Below are positions 9,248-18,644 of a DNA stretch of 64,000 nt, in pieces. A program made the translations under genes and the position numbers. The notes beneath the pieces are model-generated. The model made no database searches. It was not told the DNA's origin and saw only the letters and a list, made by a program, of their open reading frames with translations. The first letter of the stretch is position 1; each line of letters opens with the position of its first letter. The stretch is from JAJPJE01 sp963848375 (GTDB lineage Bacteria; Acidobacteriota; Terriglobia; Terriglobales; Acidobacteriaceae), in contig CAWKDK010000017.1 of NCBI GenBank assembly GCA_963848375.1, positions 3,461 to 67,460 of the forward strand, written 5' to 3'.

Positions 9248-9555
9248 TGTTCCTCACCTCGTGCAGCGATGGTACGGAGCAGGTGTGAACGGCATATTAA
9301 GGAGAGCTGAATTCTTAGAAGAAATTGCTGTGGAAACGAGGAAAATCGGGGACAGCCCAGGGACATCGACCACGTCGCCTGAGCAGCGGGGGCGGGGAGC
9401 GGATCGATGATCCTTCGGCTTCGCTCAGGATTTCGCGTGACGGCTCTCGCTTCGCTTACGCCGTCAGTACCGCTCAAGTTCGAATCCCTCTCCCTCCGCC
9501 ATATCACTCTGCGAACACTCGCGCTCAACCTCAGACAGTCTAGTGAACCGCCGAT
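9248..9555. other. Spacer with two CTTCGCT hairpins and a tRNA fragment
   Basis: No gene is present. The segment around 9408-9432 holds ATCCT...AGGAT arms around GGCTTCGCTC. The next ~40 bases hold TGACGGC...GCCGTCA arms around CGCTTCGCTTA, so two successive hairpins share a CTTCGCT loop. They run directly into the tRNA-Ser 3' fragment listed separately. The layout looks like a compound repeat inserted between two genes. Confidence 0.5.
9478..9501 (+). other. tRNA-Ser 3'-end fragment (T-loop, acceptor strand and CCA)
   Basis: The 24 bases read as the 3' quarter of a bacterial serine tRNA: GTTCGAAT T-loop, CCCTC, then TCCCTCC GCCA. No matching 5' half (GGAGGGA) and no paired T-stem lie upstream, so this is not a functional tRNA. 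On the opposite strand the same bases translate into the GEGFELE-type peptide that often creates false genes. It is probably a scar of integration or repeat mobility. Confidence 0.65.
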
Positions 9556-10851
9556 TTACTGGCGAGAACTTCTTCTCAATACCGGATCGATATTCTCTCT
9601 GTAGTCTGACGAAGACAATGGTACGGACAGATCCGGCGAACGATATGGACGATGGTCGCGCGGATCTTCGGACTGCCACCAGAGAGTGGATACGCCGACA
9701 ACGATGCCACTGTTTGGCAAGCGTATGTCTACAGGATCTCCCCACATATTCGGCGATTCACCTGTGTTCTCCCCTGCGAACAATGCATTGGTATTCAGTT
9801 CCAGATCGTCCACAAGATTCATCGCCGCCGAGAAGGTCTTCGGGCCGATCAGGATCCATAGTTTCCCTTTCTCGTTCAATGAGGCATTTTCGAGGATCGA
9901 ATGCCAAATCGGACGATTGAGTTCATTATTGCCGCCGCCGTTCAGCCGGAGATCAAGAATCACGCGTCCGATTTTCTTCTCCGCCGCCTCCTTAAAGAGA
10001 CGAGGAAAGAACTTGGCAATGGGCTCCCCGCCGCTCGCATCAGCAACCTGGTTGAATTGGATATAAAGAGTCTGGCCGTCGGGCAGGAATTCGCTCCAGT
10101 AATTCTGATCGCTGTGCTTCAACCAGAGCGGCACCGGAGAGGAAGAAGCTGAACGCATATTGACCCACCCTTGAGGGTCTGGAGGCCATCCATGATTGTT
10201 CCAGGGCCGAAACGGACCAGACGGCAGGTCTGCTTTGATTTGCCGGCCATTCTTTTCCACAACGATTTCGACCGAGTTGGGATCCTTGATCGCGCCTATT
10301 GCGCTTAGAATCTCGGGAGTTGTAAGCAGATCGCTTGCGAGCAACCTTCGCCTGAGCTCGTTGTCCTTGTCCACCGACACCAGCGATCGAACTGACTTGT
10401 ATGCCTCCTCGACAGACATGGAGCCCAAACGCAAAACTTTGCCCCCGAGCAGGTTCGAATAGGCCTTGTCAGTCGATTCCACGAAAAGTCCATCGGCGAA
10501 GTAATGCAGACGGATCGGGAGCATGTGATTTCCAAGGGTATCGAGTCTGACATGCGTGTGACCGTCGTTCACCGATGCCACAATCTGCATGATGCCGAGC
10601 TTTACCTGGTTGTCTGTCATCTCAGGGAGGCGCCGCTCGAGATCGTCAAATGCGAGCTCATACTGTTCACGTGAGATGGAGTGAAAAAGGTTCCCATGCT
10701 TTTTTGGCATCTGTTCACGAAGAATTGCGAGATCCTCGTGCCACTTTGTGGGATTCATTCCGCCTAAGCAGGGGCAGTCGTAATTCTGCGCAAGAACGAA
10801 TGGCGCGATAAAGATGATTGCGAGCAGTGAGAGCATTCTGAGCAATGGCAT
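9556..10851 (-). CDS. Secreted S41-family (C-terminal-processing / tricorn-like) peptidase
   Basis: Starting at ATG 10851, a 431-residue precursor begins with a signal peptide ending near FVLAQ. An alpha-helical N-terminal region (LERRLPEMTDNQVKLGIMQI) is followed by VNDGHTHVRL, typical of S41 proteins. The core sheet includes VILDLRLNGGGNNEL, and the serine region is GPKTFSAAMNLVDDLE, where the Ser is the expected nucleophile. A full PDZ domain is not obvious. It is expected in the periplasm; the substrate is unknown. In-frame alternative starts are GTG 10917 and a GTG 12 bases before the ATG; none has a strong ribosome site. Confidence 0.8.
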   Translation of the reverse strand: MPLLRMLSLLAIIFIAPFVLAQNYDCPCLGGMNPTKWHEDLAILREQMPKKHGNLFHSISREQYELAFDDLERRLPEMTDNQVKLGIMQIVASVNDGHTHVRLDTLGNHMLPIRLHYFADGLFVESTDKAYSNLLGGKVLRLGSMSVEEAYKSVRSLVSVDKDNELRRRLLASDLLTTPEILSAIGAIKDPNSVEIVVEKNGRQIKADLPSGPFRPWNNHGWPPDPQGWVNMRSASSSPVPLWLKHSDQNYWSEFLPDGQTLYIQFNQVADASGGEPIAKFFPRLFKEAAEKKIGRVILDLRLNGGGNNELNRPIWHSILENASLNEKGKLWILIGPKTFSAAMNLVDDLELNTNALFAGENTGESPNMWGDPVDIRLPNSGIVVGVSTLWWQSEDPRDHRPYRSPDLSVPLSSSDYRENIDPVLRRSSRQ

Positions 10852-11054
10852 GTTGCGAGTCACGAGAGTTCCCAAAGCATAGGATGCTGGCGATGGGCAT
10901 CCTTTCTCACTTCGCACCAGCTAAATGGTGGAATCTGTTTACGCGAACTTCCTGCACTTCCTGTCCTGCTTACAAAGCCATCGAGTGCAGCACGCATCCA
11001 AACGCTTCGCGGGCAATGAGCCTGTCCCGCTAAAATACTGAGGGGATCGTATAG

Positions 11055-12671
11055 ATGGGCAATGGTGGGGTGCAGGCGGTCGAACTCGTTTTTCTGCTGC
11101 TGTTGCTGTTCGTGATCGCGTTTGGCGCGCTCGCGCGACGGTTGCAGATTCCCTATCCGATTGTGCTGGTGATCGCCGGTGGGCTGTTGGGACTGGTGCC
11201 CGGCATCCCGAGGATTGCGCTCAATCCAGACACGATCTTCTTCGTAATCCTTCCTCCGTTGCTTTATTCGGCGGCATGGACCACGTCGTGGCGCGAGTTC
11301 TCGTGCAATATCGTCAACATTCTGGTGCTTGCGATTGGCCTGGTGTTTTTCACGGTGGTGGGCGTAGCCGTGGCAGCGAAATATCTGTTTGCGGGATTCG
11401 ACTGGAGAGTCGGATTGGTTCTCGGCGCGGTAATCGCTCCAACCGACGCGATTGCGGCCACTTCGATCGCCGACAAGATCGGCCTGCCCAAGCGGATCGT
11501 TGACATCCTGGAAGGCGAGAGCCTGGTGAATGACGCGAGCGGATTGCTAGCGCTCGAATTTGGGCTCGCGATTCTGTTGCGCGGCGAAACGCCCACGGTG
11601 GTGAGCGGCGTTGTGCGGATGGGTTACCTGATCCTGGCCGGCATCGGAATTGGTCTCGTCATTGGCTGGATCGTCACTTGGATCGAGCAGCACATCGACG
11701 ACGCCCCCTCGAAATTGCGCTGAGCATTCTAGTGCCCTATGCAGCTTATTTTGCTGCCGATAAGGCGCACGCGTCTGGCGTGCTGGCCGTGGTGGTTTGC
11801 GGACTTTATCTGAGCCGAAAGAGTTCGCGTTTCTTTTCTCCAGGAGTGCGTCTGCGCGCGTGGTCGGTGTGGGAGTCGATCACCTTCATTCTGAATGGGC
11901 TGGTTTTCGTGCTCATTGGCCTGCAACTTCCGAACGTCCTGGCTGGGATCCAGGGCTATCACTGGAGCACGCTGTTTCTGTACGGAGCGCTGTTCAGCGC
12001 GACTGGTGATCACGCTGAGAATGATTTGGGCATTTCCCGGAGCGCACCTGTCGCTATTGGATTCGCAGTGCGATTCCTTCATCATCAGGTCAGCCAGCCA
12101 ACGCTGAAATATATCCTGGTCGTGGGCTGGACCGGAATGCGAGGTGTCATTGCTCTCGCCGCCGCGATTGCACTTCCGCAAGTACATGCGGGACGGACGG
12201 CCCTTTCCGCAACGCAATCTGATTGTGTTCCTGGCGTTCTGCGTGATCCTGGTGACGCTGGTGCTGCAGGGGTTGACTCTGCCCTGGATGGTTCGCGTGC
12301 TGGGCATAGCAGAAAAAACCGGACCGAATCTGGAGGAGGAAAGAGCGCGGCGTGAAGTTCTGGAAGCGGCGCTCACCTACATGGAAGAGGCGCGCCGGAA
12401 CGACGGATCGGACTCCGATGAAATCTACGACGACCTGATGGGACACTATCAGCAGAAACTCTTCGCGCTGACGCGGGCCGGGGAAGAGGAGCCGATCGGC
12501 TATCGTCCCGAAGATCACAAGCAGTATTTCAGGATCTCCCGGCAGGTGCTCTCGGCTGAAAGAGAGGCGTTGAGGCGCTTGCGAGATGAAGGACGAATCA
12601 GCGGCGCAGTTCTGCGTGACCTGGAATATGAACTCGACCTGCGCGAGGCCGGAACAAAACACGTGGCGTAG
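11055..12671 (+). CDS. Na+/H+ antiporter, CPA1/NhaP type (frameshifted)
   Basis: ATG 11055 follows AGGGG. The first 220 residues are a typical CPA1 exchanger, with FFVILPPLLYSAAW, the ion-binding APTDAIAATS and ESLVNDASGL. The frame then changes about four times: at the C-run 11704-11708, near 12000 (homology resumes as LVITLRMIWAFPGAHLS), near 12100 (TLKYILVVGWTGMRGVIALA), and near 12180 (MRDGRPFPQRNLIVFLAF). The membrane domain is thus wholly present but spread over alternating frames, followed by an intact cytoplasmic tail rich in Glu/Arg. Sequencing indels are likelier than decay. A functional protein would exchange Na+ for H+ across the inner membrane. Confidence 0.85.
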
Positions 12672-12827
12672 GTTGACGCCGGGGCGCGGATTAAGATCGT
12701 CACCGAATCCTGTGATCTACCTCACTGGTAGTTTGTAATCCCGCTACTACTCTAGGTACCCGCGCTTTTCTGGCTGAAACTGCCAGATGAATCGACGGAT
12801 TCCACTTATCCCTGATTTGAGGTGCGC

Positions 12828-14984
12828 ATGAAATTCGTGCGTGGACTTCTTTCGAACCAGCCTCTCGCGATCGGCGTTCTTTATTTCCTCGCATCGTGTT
12901 TCTGGATCGTCGCGACCGACCGGATGGTGGAATCGCTATCGGTCGATCGCAAGACAGCTCTTCTTCTGAGCATACTGAAGGGCATCTTCTTCCTGGTCGT
13001 CACAGCACTCTTACTGTTTCTGACATTACGGCAGCTAAACCAGACAAAGACCACATTGCAGGAAGAAGCCCAGGCAGCGCTGCGAAAGAGTGAGCTCCAC
13101 TTTCGCCTGCTGGTGGAGCAGGCGTCGGATGGCATTTTCGTGGCGGACGAAAACGGACACTACGTCGATGTGAACTCGGCGGGTGCAGAGATGCTCGGCT
13201 ATTCACGGGAAGAGATCCTGAAGTTCTCCATTGCCGACATAGTTATGGAGGAGGAGCTTCCACGGATTGCTCCGGAGGTGGAGCGATTGTCCGAATCGAA
13301 GCTGATGATGACGGAATGGAAGTTCCGGCGAAAGGACGGGACGTCGTTCGTCGGCGAACTCTCCGGTCGAAGACTCCCGGATGGAAGACTGCAGGGGATG
13401 GTGCGCGACATTACTGCGCGGAGGCAGGCGGAACACGAACTGCGCGAGAGCAAGCGCTGGTTGGATGCTGCCACGGAGGCGGCCAACCTGGCAGTTTGGA
13501 GCTATGACCTGGTGACTGGAGAATTTGTCACCAATTCGCGCGGCAAGGAGATGCTGGATCTTCCCGAACGAACGACAATTTCTATCCCTGATCTGCTAAG
13601 TCGGGTATTGCCCGAAGATCGCAAGGCGCTGGAGAGCGATTTTTGGCCGCAGTCCAAAGATCTCGAAATCAGGCTCGAATTCCGGGTGGCGTCCCCTGCG
13701 GGAGTTCGCTGGGTCTACGCCTGTGGCAAAGGCAGACAGGATAATTCGGGCGAGCCGGTGGGAACCAGTGGCGTGATGATCGACATCACGGACAAGCGAC
13801 AGGCAGAGGAACAACTCAGGCTTCTGCAAGAAGAATTACTGCAGGCACAAAAGATGGAGGCGGTGGGGCAACTGGCGGGAGGAGTAGCACACGACTTCAA
13901 TAATCTGATGCACGTAGTGATGTCGTACGCCGAACTGGCGGGGTTCCAGGTAACAGCGGAGAGCCCGGTGAAGCGTCACCTGCAGATGATTCTGGAAGCT
14001 GCGAAACGCGCAACCGATGTGACTGGCCAGTTGCTGGCATTCGGGCGCAAACAGATCTTGAACCCGCGAATTTTCTGCGTGAATGAGTCTGTGATAAACA
14101 CCTCGAAAATGCTCGGCCGGCTGATCGGCGAGGACATCATTTTGACGACAAACCTGGAGGCCGATCTGGCAAGCACGAAGGCGGACCCAGGGCAGGTGGA
14201 ACAAATCATTATGAATCTCGCGGTGAATGCGCGAGATGCAATGCCGTCAGGCGGAAAGCTCACCATCCGCACGAAGAATGTGCAACTGAAGAATATGCAC
14301 CCTTCGATGGAGGCCGGGGATTACGTGTGCCTATCGGTGCGGGATTCTGGCTGCGGTATGCCTGATTCCGTGAAGGCGCGCATCTTCGAGCCATTCTTTA
14401 CCACCAAGGAACAAGGAAAGGGCACGGGGCTGGGGCTGGCGACTGTGTACGGAATCGTGAAACAGAGCGAAGGTCATATCGAGTGCACTTCAGCGCCAGG
14501 GGAAGGCACTCAGTTTGATGTGTACCTTCCCGCGATGAAACCGGTCGCGAACGGTTCCGACGATGAAGATGCGGGAGAAGACTTTGCGGCGCATGGGGAA
14601 ACCATCCTGCTGGTAGAGGATGATGACGCGGTTCGCGATTCCGCCAAGGAAATGCTGGAGAGCCTGGGTTTTAATCTGCTGGTGGCACGAAGCGCAGGCG
14701 AGGCAATGCAGATTTCGCGAGAGTACGAGGGGCCGATCCAACTGGTACTCACCGATGTCGTGATGCCCGGCATCGGCGGCAGCCAGTTGGCCGCAGAGCT
14801 GCAAAAGGAGAGGCCCGATTCCAGGTTCTTGTTCATGTCCGGTTACACCGATGATGCTATGTTGCGGCAGGGCATCCTTCATTCCGCGGCTCCTTTCCTG
14901 CAAAAGCCGTTCAGTCTGCGCGGGATCGCAAAGAAGGTGGACCAAGTCTTGAAAGCGCCCGCGCAGACAATACCATCAGCATGA
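12828..14984 (+). CDS. Hybrid sensor histidine kinase/response regulator with two PAS domains
   Basis: The protein is 718 residues. Two membrane helices (~13-30 and ~48-68) flank a very short external loop. Then come PAS1 (~92-200), PAS2 with a PAC-like end (~210-325), a dimerisation/phosphoacceptor helix with GGVAHDFNNL (His ~355), an ATPase domain (NLAVNARDAMPSGGKL, SGCGMPD, GTGLGLATVYG), and a receiver domain from ~592 with acidic DDD and phosphoacceptor Asp ~643 in LTDVVMPG. The kinase therefore phosphorylates its own receiver, and a separate output partner must exist elsewhere. ATG 12828 has GAGG five bases upstream; an in-frame GTG lies two codons earlier. Confidence 0.93.
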   Translation: MKFVRGLLSNQPLAIGVLYFLASCFWIVATDRMVESLSVDRKTALLLSILKGIFFLVVTALLLFLTLRQLNQTKTTLQEEAQAALRKSELHFRLLVEQASDGIFVADENGHYVDVNSAGAEMLGYSREEILKFSIADIVMEEELPRIAPEVERLSESKLMMTEWKFRRKDGTSFVGELSGRRLPDGRLQGMVRDITARRQAEHELRESKRWLDAATEAANLAVWSYDLVTGEFVTNSRGKEMLDLPERTTISIPDLLSRVLPEDRKALESDFWPQSKDLEIRLEFRVASPAGVRWVYACGKGRQDNSGEPVGTSGVMIDITDKRQAEEQLRLLQEELLQAQKMEAVGQLAGGVAHDFNNLMHVVMSYAELAGFQVTAESPVKRHLQMILEAAKRATDVTGQLLAFGRKQILNPRIFCVNESVINTSKMLGRLIGEDIILTTNLEADLASTKADPGQVEQIIMNLAVNARDAMPSGGKLTIRTKNVQLKNMHPSMEAGDYVCLSVRDSGCGMPDSVKARIFEPFFTTKEQGKGTGLGLATVYGIVKQSEGHIECTSAPGEGTQFDVYLPAMKPVANGSDDEDAGEDFAAHGETILLVEDDDAVRDSAKEMLESLGFNLLVARSAGEAMQISREYEGPIQLVLTDVVMPGIGGSQLAAELQKERPDSRFLFMSGYTDDAMLRQGILHSAAPFLQKPFSLRGIAKKVDQVLKAPAQTIPSA

Positions 14985-15025
14985 TCAACTGCGCTGAGGG
15001 TCGACGGCGTACCGACTGGGAACGA

Positions 15026-15418
15026 CTAGAACGCGGCGGCACCGGCTTCGGCGACGCTGTGATCCTGGTCTCCCGATCCGCCGCTAACACCGACAGCGCC
15101 AACGACCTTGCCATTTTTCTTTAGAGGAATGCCTCCAGCGAAGATCATGATCCTGCCATGATTGGAGACGTGAATCCCAAAGAATTGGCCGCCGGATTGT
15201 GAGTGCGTGGCCAGATCTTTTGTCGCGATGTCGAAAGCCCGAGCGGTAAAAGCCTTATTGATGGATATGTCGATGCTGCCGATCCAGGCGCCGTCCATGC
15301 GGACGTGAGAGACAAGATTGCCGCCTTCGTCGGCGACGGCAATGTTCATTGGTTGGCCAATTTCTTTTGCTTTCTTCTCGGCGGCGGCAATCACCCGGCG
15401 CGCGTCTTCCAAGGTCAT
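15026..15418 (-). CDS. GlcG/HbpS-family (DUF336) heme-binding-like protein
   Basis: This 130-residue protein spans the whole family length. Features are MTLEDARRVIAAAEKKAKEI, a sheet with MNIAVADEGGNLVSHVRMDG, then FFGIHVSNHGRIMIFAGGIP and the glycine-rich GKVVGAVGVSGGSGDQD end. Members include the glycolate-operon protein GlcG and the haem-degradation sensor HbpS; the biochemical role is generally unclear. It has no signal peptide, so it is cytosolic here. AAGGAGAG lies eight bases before the ATG. It converges on the hybrid kinase and is divergent from the epimerase gene. Confidence 0.85.
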   Translation of the reverse strand: MTLEDARRVIAAAEKKAKEIGQPMNIAVADEGGNLVSHVRMDGAWIGSIDISINKAFTARAFDIATKDLATHSQSGGQFFGIHVSNHGRIMIFAGGIPLKKNGKVVGAVGVSGGSGDQDHSVAEAGAAAF

Positions 15419-15639
15419 GAGCTGCTCTCCTTCAAATTTCGTCTGCTACTGCTTTGGAATGGATGCGCGAAGAGAGCAACTTGAACCAGAACAATCGGAT
15501 CGCCGCTGCGGATGCCCGCGATTCAAGCGTTCTGAAAAGCGCTGCCGAACGAGATTCGGTGACATCGCGGCTGTCCATAGCACGCTCGCCCAGACTAGAA
15601 TTAGTGGCTTCACGCATCATGCACATCCGGGAGTGCACC

Positions 15640-16872
15640 ATGCAGGGCCTGCGTCAGCGTGTCGAGAACGAACTGCTGTCCAACATCTTGCCGTTCTGGC
15701 TGAAATACACAATCGACGATCAATATGGCGGGTTTCGCGGGCAGGTCGCGAACGATCTGACGATTGATCCTCTGGCCAACAAGGGACTGATTCTCAACGC
15801 GCGCATCTTGTGGACGTTCTCGAAGGCGTTCGAGGTCTATGGCGACGAGATTTACCGTGATACGGCGCGGCGCGCATATGAATACATTTCGCGATATTTT
15901 CTCGATGCGGAGCACGGCGGCGTGTACTGGATGCTGGATTACCAGGGACATCCGGTCGAGACCAAGAAGCGAATCTACGGCCAGGCATTCACTGTGTATG
16001 CACTGGCTGAATACTATCTCGCTACGCGACAGATAGATGCGCTGGCGACGGCACGGCAGATTTACGAATCCATCGAGAGCGCCAGCCACGATCCGAAGCA
16101 TGGCGGATACTTTGAGACTTATGAGCGCGATTGGACGCTCGCGCACGATCAGCGCCTGAGCGCTGTCGACATGGACGAGAAGAAGTCCATGAACACGCAT
16201 CTGCATGTGCTGGAGGCGTACGCGACGCTGCTGAAAGCCTGGGATGATGAGCCGTTACGAGGGCGCCTGCGTGAACTGATCCGCATATTTCTTGACCACG
16301 TCATCGATCGCAAGACTCATCACTTCATTATGTTCTTCGACGAAGACTGGACGCCGAAGTCTGATCACATCTCTTATGGTCACGACATCGAGGGAAGCTG
16401 GTTGCTGTGCGAAGCCGCAGAGATTCTCGGCGATGCGAAGCTGCTGCGCGAGGTCCAGGAAGAAGCCGTGAAGATGGCGCAGGCTGTCTACGACGAGGCG
16501 ATCGATACGGATGGCGGGCTGTTGTATGAAGCGAATCGCACCGGAATGATCGACACCGACAAACATTGGTGGCCGCAGGCGGAGGCGGTGGTCGGGTTCC
16601 TGAATGCGTACGAATTGAGCGGCAAGGAGCACTTTCGGACAGCGGCCGAGCGGGCGTGGGAGTTTATCGACAAATACATCGTCGATCACAAGCACGGCGA
16701 ATGGTTCTGGAAGGTTTCGCGAGAGCGCGTTCCGAGCAACGATCAGTACAAGGTGGATCCGTGGAAGTGCCCGTATCACAACAGCCGGATGTGCTTTGAA
16801 GTGATGGCACGGTTGGACAATGCGAATTCTGGCGGACAACATAAAGTGAAAGAGGCGGGGAGCACAAAATGA
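15640..16872 (+). CDS. Cellobiose 2-epimerase (AGE family)
   Basis: The start is ATG 15640, behind GGGAG, giving 410 residues, the normal length of bacterial cellobiose epimerases. The (alpha/alpha)6-barrel family signatures are visible: NKGLILNARILWTFSKAFEV, HGGVYWMLDYQG, QAFTVYALAEYY, the SMNTHLHVLEAYA histidine pair, SYGHDIEGSWLLCEAAE and KHWWPQAEAVVGFLNAYEL. It interconverts the reducing-end glucose/mannose of beta-1,4-disaccharides. Its last base pairs overlap the start of the GH130 phosphorylase (ATGA), so the two are translationally coupled. Together they match the known route in which mannobiose becomes mannosyl-glucose before phosphorolysis. Confidence 0.9.
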   Translation: MQGLRQRVENELLSNILPFWLKYTIDDQYGGFRGQVANDLTIDPLANKGLILNARILWTFSKAFEVYGDEIYRDTARRAYEYISRYFLDAEHGGVYWMLDYQGHPVETKKRIYGQAFTVYALAEYYLATRQIDALATARQIYESIESASHDPKHGGYFETYERDWTLAHDQRLSAVDMDEKKSMNTHLHVLEAYATLLKAWDDEPLRGRLRELIRIFLDHVIDRKTHHFIMFFDEDWTPKSDHISYGHDIEGSWLLCEAAEILGDAKLLREVQEEAVKMAQAVYDEAIDTDGGLLYEANRTGMIDTDKHWWPQAEAVVGFLNAYELSGKEHFRTAAERAWEFIDKYIVDHKHGEWFWKVSRERVPSNDQYKVDPWKCPYHNSRMCFEVMARLDNANSGGQHKVKEAGSTK

Positions 16873-18107
16873 ATCAGGCCCAATTTCAAACGAAGGTACG
16901 GCAATTATTCCAGCAGCACGAGAAGTTGATCCGGCGGAAGAATACGAAGCTGAAGAACGGGAATGGGATCTTCGACCGGTATGAACATCCGGTGGTCACC
17001 GCGGAGCACACGCCTATCTTCTGGCGGTATGACCTCGATCCGAAAGCGAATCCACATCTGATGGAGCGGATGGGAATCAATGCGACCTTCAATGCCGGGG
17101 CGATCGAGCACGAGGGAAAAATACTGGTGCTGGCGCGCGTCGAGGGTGCGGATCGGAAATCGTTTCTGGCGGTGACGGAGAGCGCGAACGGTATCGACAA
17201 CTTTCGTTTCTGGGATTATCCGATCCTGATGCCGGAGACGAGCGATCCGGATGTGAATGTGTATGACATCCGCGTGGTGCGCCATGAAGACGGATGGATT
17301 TATGGCCTGTTCTGCACGGAGAGAAAAGATCCGAAGGCGCCGTCGTGGGATACGTCGTCTGCGGTGGCGCAGTGCGGTCTGGCACGAACGAAAGACTTGA
17401 AGAAATGGGAGCGGCTGCCGGACCTGAAGACGAAATCCCCGCAGCAACGCAATGTCGTGCTGCATCCGGAGTTTGTGAACGGTAAGTACGCGCTCTATAC
17501 GCGTCCGCAAGACGAATTCATACAGGCAGGCAAAGGCGGCGGAATCGGCTGGGGGTTGTGCAGTTCGATGCAGAGCGCGGTGGTCGAAGAAGAAGTGATC
17601 ATGGACAACCGCGAGTATCACACCATCAAGGAAGTGAAGAATGGATTGGGACCGGCGCCGATTAAGACGGCGAAGGGATGGCTGCATCTGGCACACGGTG
17701 TCCGCAATACGGCTGCAGGTCTGCGCTATGTGCTCTACATGTTCTTATGCGAGTTGGAGCGGCCGCAGGTGATCACGCATCGTCCGGCGGGATACTTCAT
17801 GGGTCCGCAGGGAGACGAGCGCATTGGCGATGTGTCCAACGTGGTGTTCAGTAATGGCTGGGTGGCGCGAAAAAACGGTGAGGTGTTGATCTACTACGGC
17901 TCTTCCGATACGCGACTGCACGTAGCGACGAGCACGGTCGATCGACTGCTGGATTACGCACTAAACACGCCGGAGGACCCGCTACGCAGCTATGCGTGCG
18001 TGGAGCAGCGGTACGCGCTCATTAAGAAGAACCTCCAACTGCTGAAGCCAAAGAAGAAATCGGGTCAGAAAGCGATGGCGAAGGCCGCGCGACGCGGGGC
18101 GCGATAA
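16869..18107 (+). CDS. 4-O-beta-D-mannosyl-D-glucose phosphorylase (GH130)
   Basis: This 412-residue five-bladed-propeller glycosidase carries conserved patches HPVVTAEHTPIFWRYDLD, MGINATFNAGAIEHEGKI, DPDVNVYDIRVVRHEDG (catalytic Asp region), QRNVVLHPEFVNGKYALYTR and GLGPAPIKTAKGWLHLAHGV. Mannosylglucose phosphorylases of GH130 split Man-beta-1,4-Glc with phosphate into mannose-1-phosphate and glucose. The overlap with the epimerase gene makes that substrate likely. The tail after residue ~390 is Lys/Ala/Arg-rich and probably disordered. No mannanase or transporter is nearby, so the disaccharide must be produced and imported by genes elsewhere. Confidence 0.9.
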   Translation: MNQAQFQTKVRQLFQQHEKLIRRKNTKLKNGNGIFDRYEHPVVTAEHTPIFWRYDLDPKANPHLMERMGINATFNAGAIEHEGKILVLARVEGADRKSFLAVTESANGIDNFRFWDYPILMPETSDPDVNVYDIRVVRHEDGWIYGLFCTERKDPKAPSWDTSSAVAQCGLARTKDLKKWERLPDLKTKSPQQRNVVLHPEFVNGKYALYTRPQDEFIQAGKGGGIGWGLCSSMQSAVVEEEVIMDNREYHTIKEVKNGLGPAPIKTAKGWLHLAHGVRNTAAGLRYVLYMFLCELERPQVITHRPAGYFMGPQGDERIGDVSNVVFSNGWVARKNGEVLIYYGSSDTRLHVATSTVDRLLDYALNTPEDPLRSYACVEQRYALIKKNLQLLKPKKKSGQKAMAKAARRGAR

Positions 18108-18600
18108 GATCCGGCAATAGAGCGTTCGTCTTCTCGGGCGCCTGATGGCAAGTGCGTGCGGCGGAGATGCGCATGGCGGCTTCGAGAATACCGCCGCGAT
18201 TTTCGATCGATTTGCACCCGTTGGCCAGGATGGCGGCTACCATCGATGTCCAGCCCTCGCGATGATCGCGGTCGATCTCCATGCCGTCTGGGCCGGGAGT
18301 CGAGGCGAGAAACAGCGGCTTGCCGACAAAAAAGGCTACCAGTTGCTCGGGACTGTCGTGCTTGATCTCGTCGCGGAATTCGGCTGCATGAAAAGCGTCA
18401 TTGCAGATATGCATCAGCACCAACTTGTAAGCGTTGGGCTGCCATAAGGAGCGGCCTTCACTCAGGCCACCGGCGCAGACGACATCCAGACCACGATCGC
18501 GTAGAGCTTTCGCCCTGAGACTGCGCGTGCTGGTGGCGGTGTCGACCAGCAGCACCTTGCGCTGGAGAGAAGCGGGTAGTGATGTCGCCTGATTACGCAC
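18022..18600 (-). CDS. Degenerate receiver-like protein overlapping the GH130 3' end
   Basis: The protein is 192 residues. Residues ~14-125 follow the alternating pattern of a CheY receiver (KVLLVDTATSTRSLRAKAL, GLDVVCAGG, AYKLVLMHIC, then GKPLFLAS), but the phosphoacceptor Asp appears replaced by His and the acidic pocket is incomplete. If the fold is right, it cannot be phosphorylated normally. The GTG at 18600 is preceded by GAAAGGA. The final ~28 codons lie antisense within the phosphorylase coding end (86-base convergent overlap) and encode a low-complexity Pro/Ser tail. It is an acidobacterial-type orphan with no assigned function. Confidence 0.6.
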   Translation of the reverse strand: MRNQATSLPASLQRKVLLVDTATSTRSLRAKALRDRGLDVVCAGGLSEGRSLWQPNAYKLVLMHICNDAFHAAEFRDEIKHDSPEQLVAFFVGKPLFLASTPGPDGMEIDRDHREGWTSMVAAILANGCKSIENRGGILEAAMRISAARTCHQAPEKTNALLPDLIAPRVARPSPSLSDPISSLASAVGGSS

Positions 18601-18644
18601 TGAAACAGTCCTTTCCGGATGTTCAGACTTCGTGCATCTGATGG

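Noticed and set aside
9464..9745. Minus-strand frame beginning near a tRNA-derived peptide (GEGFELE)
   Set aside because: This peptide is the translation of the reverse strand of a tRNA-Ser end and is a known source of false genes; most of the rest is antisense to the protease.
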